Positions 19,311-26,646 of a stretch of 64,000 nt of DNA are shown piece after piece. Position 1 is the first letter of the stretch; the number at the start of each line of letters is the position of its first letter. The DNA comes from Enterobacter sp. ENT03. GTDB taxonomy: Bacteria > Pseudomonadota > Gammaproteobacteria > Enterobacterales > Enterobacteriaceae. The position numbers and the translations under genes are program-made. A model generated the notes under the pieces. It was not told where the DNA came from. It saw only the letters and a program-made list of their open reading frames with translations, and ran no database searches. The DNA lies in assembly GCF_019218745.1 (NCBI RefSeq), contig NZ_JAHUXA010000001.1, positions 620,001 to 684,000 of the forward strand. The letters run 5' to 3'.

Positions 19311-19358
19311 TTGTTATTAGAATGTTTCTGGTCGCAGTTACATTCAGGAGCGCAATGC

Positions 19359-20174
19359 ATGACCGTTAAAGTTATCGTCACCGATATGGACGGAACTTTC
19401 CTTGATGATGCCAAAACCTACGATCGCGATCGTTTTCTGGCACAGTTTGAGCAGTTACAGCGCCGCGGTATTGAGTTCGTGGTCGCCAGCGGTAACCAGT
19501 ATTATCAGCTCATCTCCTTCTTCCCGGAAATTCAGGACCGTATTTCATTCGTCTCCGAAAATGGCGCGCTGGTGTATGAACATGGCCAGCAACTTTTCCA
19601 CGGCGAGCTGACCCGCCATGAATATCAGATCGTGCTCGGCGAACTGCTGAAAGATAAAGGGCTGAACTTTGTCGCCTGTGGGCTGGAGAGCGCTTACGTC
19701 AGCGATCGCGCGCCGGAGGCGTTTGTTGAACTGATGTCGCACCATTATCACCGCCTGAAACCGGTGCGCGATTATCATGCGATCGACGACAAGATGTTTA
19801 AGTTCTCCCTTAACCTGCCGGACAGTGAGATCCCGCAACTTATTGATGCGCTGCATGTGTCCCTCGACGGCATTATGAAACCCGTCACCAGCGGCTTTGG
19901 GTTTGTCGATCTGATTATTCCCGGCCTGCACAAAGCCAACGGCATCACCCGTCTGCTCAAACGCTGGGGTATCTCGCCGAAGGAGTGCGTGACCATCGGC
20001 GACAGCGGCAACGATGCAGAAATGCTGCGCATGACCGGTTACTCCTTTGCCATGGACAATGCCGGGGAGGCGATCAAAGCGATCGCCCGTCACCGCACGG
20101 ACGATAACAATCACCAGGGGGCGCTGAACGTTATTCAGGCGGTGCTCGACGGTACAGCCCCCTTCTCAGCCTGA
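19359..20174 (+). CDS. ybiV: Sugar phosphatase YbiV (HAD, Cof type)
   Basis: A 271-residue Cof-type haloacid-dehalogenase phosphatase. Motif I is DMDGTF with nucleophile D9, and motif IV is [11 protein letters not shown]. coli YbiV dephosphorylates ribose-5-phosphate, fructose-1-phosphate, glucose-6-phosphate and similar sugars. The start at 19359 ([12 protein letters not shown]) follows the homologue; a longer frame from 19296 would run through the promoter. It lies between ybiW and ybiU but has its own operator and CRP-like site. It may remove excess sugar phosphates from the AG6P pathway; that role is inferred. Confidence 0.93.
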   Translation: MTVKVIVTDMDGTFLDDAKTYDRDRFLAQFEQLQRRGIEFVVASGNQYYQLISFFPEIQDRISFVSENGALVYEHGQQLFHGELTRHEYQIVLGELLKDKGLNFVACGLESAYVSDRAPEAFVELMSHHYHRLKPVRDYHAIDDKMFKFSLNLPDSEIPQLIDALHVSLDGIMKPVTSGFGFVDLIIPGLHKANGITRLLKRWGISPKECVTIGDSGNDAEMLRMTGYSFAMDNAGEAIKAIARHRTDDNNHQGALNVIQAVLDGTAPFSA

Positions 20175-20182
20175 CGCCTGCT

Positions 20183-20209
20183 GATGCCGGTGCGTCCTGC
20201 GCTGGCATC
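20183..20209 (+). terminator. Hairpin after ybiV
   Basis: Arms gatgcc and ggcatc enclose an inner gtgcg/tgcgc-like pairing, and acccttttccc follows. It is a plausible but not strong intrinsic terminator. Confidence 0.45.
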
Positions 20210-20297
20210 ACCCTTTTCCCGCTTTGTGCACCTCATCAAGTTTTTAAACTTGCATTAACTTTTTTTTAACTTAGATTAACATATGTAAGATAATTCA

Positions 20298-20311
20298 CTT
20301 TCGAACGAAAG
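20298..20311. promoter_or_regulatory. Operator candidate, CTTTCGAAYGAAAK box 3 (over the ybiU leader)
   Basis: CTTTCGAACGAAAG has arms CTTTCG/CGAAAG around AA. It ends 15 bp before the ybiU ATG, overlapping the start of the ribosome-binding region. A repressor bound here would block initiation or early elongation. Confidence 0.6.
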
Positions 20312-20326
20312 AAATGCGAGGTCTTT

Positions 20327-21592
20327 ATGGCTGTTATCTGTGCCAGCGAAACGCTGCCTGCCGATCACAAAGCGGCGATCCGTCAACTCAAGCAGGCCCT
20401 GCGCGCGCAAATCGGCGACGTGCAGACGGTGTTTAATCAGTTAAGCGAGCGCATTGCCGCCCGCGTCGCGGAAATCAACGCCCTGAAAGCGCGCGGCGAA
20501 CCGGTGTGGCCGGTGATCCCTTTTGCCGATATTCAACATGGCACCCTCAGTGACGCACAGCGCGAGGCGGTAAAACGCCGCGGCTGCGCGGTGATCAAAG
20601 GCCACTTCCCGCGTGAACAGGCGCTGGGCTGGGATCGTTCGATGCTGGAGTACCTCGACCGCAACCACTTTGACGAGGTGTACAAAGGGCCGGGCGACAG
20701 CTTCTTCGGCACACTTGAGGCCTCCCGCCCGGAAATCTACCCGATTTACTGGTCGCAGGCGCAGATGCAGGCGCGGCAGAGCAGTGAAATGGCGCAGGTG
20801 CAGTCGTTTTTAAACCGCCTGTGGACCTTTGAGAGCGAGGGCAAACAGTGGTTTGATCCGGATGTCAGCGTGATTTACCCGGACCGCATTCGCCGCCGTC
20901 CACCGGGCACCACCTCGAAAGGGCTGGGCGCGCATACGGATTCCGGCGCGCTGGAGCGCTGGCTGCTGCCTGCCTATCAACAGGTTTTTGCCGCCGTGTT
21001 TAACGGCAAGCCGGAAGAGTACGATCCGTGGAATGCGGCGCACCGCACCGAGGTGGAAGAGTACACCGTCGATAACACCACCAAATGCTCGGTATTCCGC
21101 ACCTTCCAGGGCTGGACGGCGCTGTCAGATATGCGCCCAGGCCAGGGCTTGCTGCACGTGGTGCCGATCCCCGAAGCGATGGCGTATGTTCTGCTGCGCC
21201 CGCTGCTGGATGACGTGCCGGACGATGAGCTGTGCGGCGTCGCGCCAGGGCGCGTGCTGCCGATTTCCGCCCAGTGGCATCCGCTGCTTATCGACGCGCT
21301 GACCAGCATTCCGGCACTGGAGGCCGGGGATTCGGTCTGGTGGCACTGCGATGTGATCCACTCGGTCGCGCCGGTCACCGATCAGCAGGGCTGGGGCAAC
21401 GTGATGTATATCCCTGCTGCCCCGCTGTGCGAGAAAAACCTCGCCTATGCGAAGCGGGTGAAAGCGGCGCTGGAGACTGGCGCATCGCCGGGCGACTTCC
21501 CGCGCGAAGACTATGAAACCACCTGGGCGGACCGCTTTACGCTGGACGATCTGAACGAACACGGCAAACGCGCGCTGGGCATGCCGGTTTAA
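20327..21592 (+). CDS. ybiU: YbiU, DUF1479 family protein
   Basis: A 421-residue protein, collinear and equal in length with E. coli YbiU. The family (DUF1479) has a cupin/2-oxoglutarate-dioxygenase-like fold. Candidate metal ligands are in GLGAHTDSGALERW (HxD, near residue 206) and in VWWHCDVIHSVAP near residue 345. Its substrate is not established. It shares an operator-like box with ybiV and fsaA/ybiY, which suggests involvement with the same sugar or its oxidation product; this is inference. Its stop codon overlaps the stop of the convergent lacI-type gene. Confidence 0.93.
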   Translation: MAVICASETLPADHKAAIRQLKQALRAQIGDVQTVFNQLSERIAARVAEINALKARGEPVWPVIPFADIQHGTLSDAQREAVKRRGCAVIKGHFPREQALGWDRSMLEYLDRNHFDEVYKGPGDSFFGTLEASRPEIYPIYWSQAQMQARQSSEMAQVQSFLNRLWTFESEGKQWFDPDVSVIYPDRIRRRPPGTTSKGLGAHTDSGALERWLLPAYQQVFAAVFNGKPEEYDPWNAAHRTEVEEYTVDNTTKCSVFRTFQGWTALSDMRPGQGLLHVVPIPEAMAYVLLRPLLDDVPDDELCGVAPGRVLPISAQWHPLLIDALTSIPALEAGDSVWWHCDVIHSVAPVTDQQGWGNVMYIPAAPLCEKNLAYAKRVKAALETGASPGDFPREDYETTWADRFTLDDLNEHGKRALGMPV

Positions 21593-22662
21593 TCATCATA
21601 CAGCCCTTCCCTTTCCACGGCGGTGCGCCTTTTATCCGGGCGTATCCGCCGCACCGATTCCCGTACCGCCAGCCTGCCGTTAAGTAACAGCGTGCCGGTG
21701 GGCGCGTCGGGGCGGATCAGCCGCTGCTGTAACAGATGCACCGCTTCTTCCCCCAGTTCGTCGCGCGGAACGTGTACCGCGGTGAGCGGCACCTCCTGGA
21801 TCGCCGCCAGGTTGAAGCCATCGATACTCATCACCGAGACGTCCTGCGGCACGCGCAGCCCGCGCTTTTGCAGCGCCTTCACCGCACCGGCCGCCAGAAA
21901 ATCACCCCCCAGCAGAAAGGCCGTCGGCAGCGATTTCGCGGGCTGGGCGTCGAGCCATTCCCCGACCCGATCTTCCGCTTCGCGAGCGCTGAAACTCTGC
22001 ACCAGCAGCACGTCACGGTTATCGCTAAAGCGGGCATTTTGCGCGCGCCAGGCGTCACGAATGCCCGCCAGCCGCAGCTCCATGGTGTAGCGGCGCAGGC
22101 ACAGCACGTTCATCACGTTGCGATGGCCCATTTCGAACAGATAGCGGGCGGCAAACTCGCCAATCAGCCGGTGATCCGGCGCAATGGCGGGCAGGCGCAT
22201 TTTGCGATCCCGGCAGTTAATTAATACGCAGGGCTTCGCAAGATCGGCAGCCAGATCGTGGATATGTTCGTCGTCGATACCGAGCAGGATCGCCGCCTGA
22301 GTGTCGCTGTCGTTCATTTTCGCCAGAAACAGGTTGGCGTCGCTGTCGTTCTCCTCCAGCGCGCAGTACCGCAGATGCACCTCGTGGGGAGCCAGCGCTT
22401 TGCTGATGCTCTGGATGACGCGGTAATAGAAGATGTCCGAGCGCTCATCAAAGGCCCGCTGCGGCGCGAACACCAGCAGGCTGTTGAGCAGCAGCCGTCC
22501 GGCGGCCATGCCGTCCATCACGCCCAGTTCACGGGCGCACGCCAGCACCGCCGTCCGGGCTTTTTCGCTGGTATTGGCCTTTCCCGCCAGCACGCGCGAT
22601 ACGGTGCTGGCAGACAGCCGCGTGCGGGTGGCGATTTCAGCGATTTTGAGCTTTTTGTCCAT
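21589..22662 (-). CDS. LacI-family transcriptional regulator
   Basis: A 357-residue protein with an N-terminal helix-turn-helix (LKIAEIATRTRLSASTVSRVL, about residues 5-25), a hinge, and a periplasmic-binding-protein-like sensor domain. It is divergent from the MFS/GH31 genes and should control them in response to the imported glycoside or a breakdown product. Its stop overlaps the ybiU stop on the other strand with no terminator between. The ligand is unknown. Possible operators lie in the divergent region. Confidence 0.88.
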   Translation of the reverse strand: MDKKLKIAEIATRTRLSASTVSRVLAGKANTSEKARTAVLACARELGVMDGMAAGRLLLNSLLVFAPQRAFDERSDIFYYRVIQSISKALAPHEVHLRYCALEENDSDANLFLAKMNDSDTQAAILLGIDDEHIHDLAADLAKPCVLINCRDRKMRLPAIAPDHRLIGEFAARYLFEMGHRNVMNVLCLRRYTMELRLAGIRDAWRAQNARFSDNRDVLLVQSFSAREAEDRVGEWLDAQPAKSLPTAFLLGGDFLAAGAVKALQKRGLRVPQDVSVMSIDGFNLAAIQEVPLTAVHVPRDELGEEAVHLLQQRLIRPDAPTGTLLLNGRLAVRESVRRIRPDKRRTAVEREGLYDD

Positions 22663-22917
22663 TTTGTGATCTGCGCCCGTTCGTCAAATGAAAGAATTTT
22701 CACAGCTGTGTTATCACGCTATCTCTGTGCTGCACGCCATTTTCTGCGCATCTTTGGCAAATTACTGAGAAAGCTTGCACAAAATCCGCTATTGCCGGGC
22801 AATGATTATTCATAACCTCAACAGGACGCACAACTTCCATACTAGTTGTGCAACAACTCTGTCATTAAAACGATAAGTATCAATCAGATACCCCTACAAC
22901 GTCCGTCGGAGAGCGTT
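22663..22917. promoter_or_regulatory. Divergent lacI-type / MFS control region
   Basis: This 255-bp region contains the perfect palindrome cacagctgtg at 22701-22710 and a compound repeat at 22828-22858. The MFS gene has a clear ribosome binding site (cggagag) before the ATG at 22918. Confidence 0.55.
22828..22858. promoter_or_regulatory. Compound inverted repeat, LacI-type operator candidate
   Basis: Arms gcacaact (22828-22835) and agttgtgc (22844-22851) are perfect. The second arm also starts a second dyad, agttgt-gca-acaact (22844-22858). It lies 60-90 bp upstream of the MFS start, a suitable place for a LacI-family repressor. Confidence 0.5.
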
Positions 22918-24219
22918 ATGAGTCAGGACATTAACAACGATATTGCGGTCGGCTAGCCGCGTCGCATCATCAAGAATCTTCGCTGGTGGGTGCTGGTGCT
23001 GTTTTTGCTCGGCGTCACCGTCAACTACATCACCCGTAACTCGCTGGGTATTCTCGCCCCGGAGTTAAAAGACAGCCTCGGCATTACCACAGAACAGTAT
23101 TCGTACATTGTTGGCGCGTTCCAGCTCGCCTATACCCTCTTTCAGCCGCTGTGCGGCTGGCTGATTGACGTGATCGGCCTGAAGCTGGGCTTTATGATCT
23201 GCGCCACCCTGTGGGCGCTGGCCTGTATTTTACATGCCGGAGCGGGAAGCTGGCTGCAGCTGGCGATCCTGCGCTTCTTTATGGGCGGCGCGGAAGCGGC
23301 GGCGACACCGGCAAACGCCAAAACGCTGGGCGAGTGGTTCCCGAAATCGGAACGCCCGGTTGCCGCGGGTTGGGCGGGCGTTGGCTTCTCAATTGGCGCG
23401 ATGCTGGCACCGCCGATTATCTATTTTGCCCATGCCTCTTTCGGCTGGCAGGGGGCGTTTATGTTTACCGGCGCGCTGGCGCTGCTGTGGGTGGTGCTGT
23501 GGTGGGCGTTCTATTACAACCCGGATAAGCACCCCAATTTGAGTAAAGAAGAGCTGGCGCATATTCAGCAGGATAATGAGCCGCTCACTGAAAGACTGCC
23601 CTTTTTCACCGCACTGAGAACCGTGTCGAAAAACAAACGTTTTTACGGTATCGCCATCCCGGCGTTTATGGCGGAACCGGCCTGGGCGGTGATGAGCTTC
23701 TGGGTGCCGCTGTATCTGGCGAAAGAGCACGGCATGGATCTGAAACAGATCGCCATGTTCGCCTGGCTGCCGTTCCTCGCCGCCGATCTCGGCAGTATCG
23801 CCAGCGGCTATCTGACCAAACTTTATACCCGCTGGTTTGGCTGCGCGCGCATCAACTCCATTGTCGCAAGCTCCGTGACCGGCGCATTTTTGATGATCTC
23901 GCTGGCCGTCGTCACCCTCACCCGCGATCCCTACATCATCATCGGCCTGATCTCCATTGGCGGCTTCGGCCATCAGATCATCTCCTGCATGTTGAGCGCG
24001 CTGGTGGTGGAGTCGTTCGATAAGGGGCAGATGGCAACGGTCAACGGTATGCGCGGCTCCTGCGCATGGATCGCCAGCTTCCTGTTCTCGCTGCTGATTG
24101 GCGTTACCGCCGACAAGATCGGCTTCAACCCGCTGTTTGTCGCCATGGGTTTCTTTGACCTGGTCGGCGCTTTTTTCCTCGTGGCATTTATTGCTGAACG
24201 TCGCGCTAAACGCGCCTGA
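22918..24219 (+). pseudogene. ExuT-like MFS transporter with an in-frame amber codon at position 13
   Basis: From the ATG at 22918, which has a good ribosome binding site, the frame reads MSQDINNDIAVG, then TAG (22954-22956), then PRRIIKNLRWWV and a complete 12-segment anion:cation symporter (ACS family) like ExuT hexuronate permease. One base change (for example AAG to TAG) explains the stop. The only unbroken frame starts at a GTG (22990) just before membrane segment 1, with no good ribosome binding site, and would still encode about 409 residues. The gene is therefore a fresh null mutation, a weakly reinitiated transporter or a sequence error. It is 18 bp upstream of the GH31 gene and divergent from the LacI-type gene. 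The substrate is probably an acidic sugar or glycoside. Confidence 0.8.
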
Positions 24220-24237
24220 AAGTGGATGTAAATCGAT

Positions 24238-26604
24238 ATGAAAACGTTGAAAAACTGGACGCTGCACTCGCAGTCTGACCACCATCTTGAACTGTTGGTC
24301 GACGGGCAACATACGTTGTGCCTGTATGTGCTGGAAGAGACGCTGTTTCGCGTGCTGGTGAAACGCAAAGGCGAGCTGGCGCTGGACCGCACCTGGAGCA
24401 TCGCCCCGGCGCAGGACGTCCCCTGGGAAGGGCGCCCGCGCGACGATCTGAGCGGTTTTAGCTGCCCGGCGTGGACGCTTTCACAGACTGACGACACGCT
24501 GAGCGTGGAAACCGCCGCCCTGCGCGTTACCGTCCACCAGCCGCTGTGGCTGGAGTGGCATTATCGTGACGACGCGGGCCAGTGGCAGTGGCTGGCAGGC
24601 GATCGCCCTACCAGCGCTTATCTGCTGAACGCCCACGGCGACGGCGTGGCGCACTATCTGCGTCGTGATAAAACTGAACGTTTTTACGGGCTGGGCGAAA
24701 AAGCCGGGGACTTGCAGCGCAACGGCAAGCGCTATGAGATGCGCAATCTGGATGCAATGGGCTATAACGCCGTCAGCACCGATCCGCTGTATAAGCATAT
24801 TCCCTTCACCATTACCCGCCGGGATGACATCAGCTACGGCCTGTTTTATGACAACCTCAGCAGTTGCTGGCTGGATCTGGGTAACGAGATCGACAACTAT
24901 CACACCGCCTATCGCCGCTGGCAGGCGGAAGCGGGCGATATTGATTACTACGTCTTTACCGGTAAACGGGTGCTGGACGTCACCAAAGCCTTTGTGCGTC
25001 TGACCGGCAAAACGCTGTTCGGGCCAAAATGGAGCCTGGGTTACAGCGGTTCTACCATGCACTACACCGACGCGCCGGACGCGCAAAATCAGCTGATGAA
25101 TTTCATCCGTCTGTGCGCGGAACACGCCATTCCGTGCGATTCATTCCAGCTGTCATCGGGCTATACCTCCATCAACAATAAGCGCTACGTCTTTAACTGG
25201 AATTACGACAAAGTGCCGCAGCCGAAGGTGATGTCCGGCGCGTTTCATGAGGCGGGCATTAAGCTGGCGGCTAACATCAAGCCCTGTCTGTTGCAGGATC
25301 ATCCGCGCTACGCCGAAGTGGCGCAGCAGGGGCTGTTTATCCGTGATTCCGAAAGCGACGCGCCGGAGCGCTCCAGCTTCTGGGATGATGAAGGCTCGCA
25401 CCTCGATTTTACCCATCCGCAGACCATCAAATGGTGGCAGAACGGCGTCACCACGCAGTTGCTGGAGATGGGCATTGATTCCACCTGGAACGATAACAAC
25501 GAATACGAAGTGTGGGACGGCGAAGCGCGCTGTCACGGCTTTGGACGCGAAATCGCCATTAAGCATATCCGTCCGGTGATGCCGCTGCTGATGATGCGCG
25601 CCTCGATGGAAGCGCAGCAGCGTTTTGCGCCGGATAAGCGCCCGTATCTGATCTCCCGCTCCGGCTGCGCCGGGATGCAGCGCTACGTGCAGACCTGGAG
25701 CGGCGATAACCGCACCAACTGGGATACACTGCGCTACAACACGCGGATGGGCGTGGGGATGAGCCTGTCGGGACTGTTTAACGTTGGCCATGATGTCGGC
25801 GGTTTTTCCGGCGATAAGCCGGATGCCGAGCTGTTTATTCGTTGGGTGCAGAATGGCGTGATGCATCCGCGTTTCACCATTCACTCATGGAATGACGATC
25901 ACACGGTGAATGAGCCGTGGATGTACCCGGCGGTGACACCGGCGATCCGCAGCGCCATCGAACTGCGCTACCGTCTGCTGCCGTATCTGTACACGCTGCT
26001 GTGGCAGGCCCATGCCGATGATGAACCCATGCTGCGTCCAACGTTCCTCGATCACGAACACGATGAGCAAACCTTTGAAGAGTGCGACGATTTTATGCTG
26101 GGTCGCGATCTGCTGGTGGCGAGCGTGGTGGAGCCGGGCCAGCGCCAGCGCGGCGTGTGGCTGCCGGATAACGAAACCGGCTGGTACGATTTTTACAACG
26201 GAGCCTGGTACAGCGGCGGTCAGTGGGTGACGCTCGACGCGCCGCTGGAAAAACTGCCGCTGCTGGTGCGCGCCGGGGCGGGCCTGCCGCTGAGCGAGCG
26301 CATTACTCATGTTGACGCCCGCGCGGATGATCGCCGTGAACTGAAGCTCTACCCGCTGAAAGGCGTCGGCACAAGTGCCGGGCTGCTGTTCGAAGATGAC
26401 GGTGAGTCCTGGGGTTATAAAGACGGGAATGCGCTGTGGCTGAACTGGGAGATGGTATGTGATGCCCGCACTATTTCGCTGAACATCACCCTCACTGGTG
26501 ATTATCAGCCCGCGTGGGACACCTTACAGGTGTCATTACCGGCAGGGGAAACGCGCTCGCTGGTCGTGAATGGCATCGCCACCAACAGGTGGCGGTTACG
26601 CTAA
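24238..26604 (+). CDS. GH31 family alpha-glycosidase (or glucan-lyase relative)
   Basis: A 788-residue GH31 enzyme. An N-terminal beta-sandwich contains the RFYGLGEKAGDLQRNGKRYEM signature. A TIM barrel follows, with catalytic nucleophile D419 in STWNDNNE and acid/base D490 in WSGDNRTNW. The stretch FNVGHDVGGFSG is conserved, and C-terminal beta-domains follow. There is no signal peptide, so it acts in the cytoplasm on an alpha-glycoside imported by the neighbouring MFS carrier. GH31 also includes sulfoquinovosidases and alpha-glucan lyases that make 1,5-anhydrofructose; motifs alone do not decide between them. It is second in the MFS-GH31 operon and followed by a terminator. Confidence 0.88.
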   Translation: MKTLKNWTLHSQSDHHLELLVDGQHTLCLYVLEETLFRVLVKRKGELALDRTWSIAPAQDVPWEGRPRDDLSGFSCPAWTLSQTDDTLSVETAALRVTVHQPLWLEWHYRDDAGQWQWLAGDRPTSAYLLNAHGDGVAHYLRRDKTERFYGLGEKAGDLQRNGKRYEMRNLDAMGYNAVSTDPLYKHIPFTITRRDDISYGLFYDNLSSCWLDLGNEIDNYHTAYRRWQAEAGDIDYYVFTGKRVLDVTKAFVRLTGKTLFGPKWSLGYSGSTMHYTDAPDAQNQLMNFIRLCAEHAIPCDSFQLSSGYTSINNKRYVFNWNYDKVPQPKVMSGAFHEAGIKLAANIKPCLLQDHPRYAEVAQQGLFIRDSESDAPERSSFWDDEGSHLDFTHPQTIKWWQNGVTTQLLEMGIDSTWNDNNEYEVWDGEARCHGFGREIAIKHIRPVMPLLMMRASMEAQQRFAPDKRPYLISRSGCAGMQRYVQTWSGDNRTNWDTLRYNTRMGVGMSLSGLFNVGHDVGGFSGDKPDAELFIRWVQNGVMHPRFTIHSWNDDHTVNEPWMYPAVTPAIRSAIELRYRLLPYLYTLLWQAHADDEPMLRPTFLDHEHDEQTFEECDDFMLGRDLLVASVVEPGQRQRGVWLPDNETGWYDFYNGAWYSGGQWVTLDAPLEKLPLLVRAGAGLPLSERITHVDARADDRRELKLYPLKGVGTSAGLLFEDDGESWGYKDGNALWLNWEMVCDARTISLNITLTGDYQPAWDTLQVSLPAGETRSLVVNGIATNRWRLR

Positions 26605-26610
26605 TATCAA

Positions 26611-26640
26611 CGCTGACCCTCTCAGCCGGGAGGGTCAGCG
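26611..26640. terminator. Bidirectional terminator between GH31 and the 867-residue gene
   Basis: Perfect 10-bp arms cgctgaccct/agggtcagcg, with a stem that extends inward by ctc/ggg around agcc. A T-run (gttttt) follows within about 15 bp on the plus strand. Confidence 0.75.
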
Positions 26641-26646
26641 TAGTGG

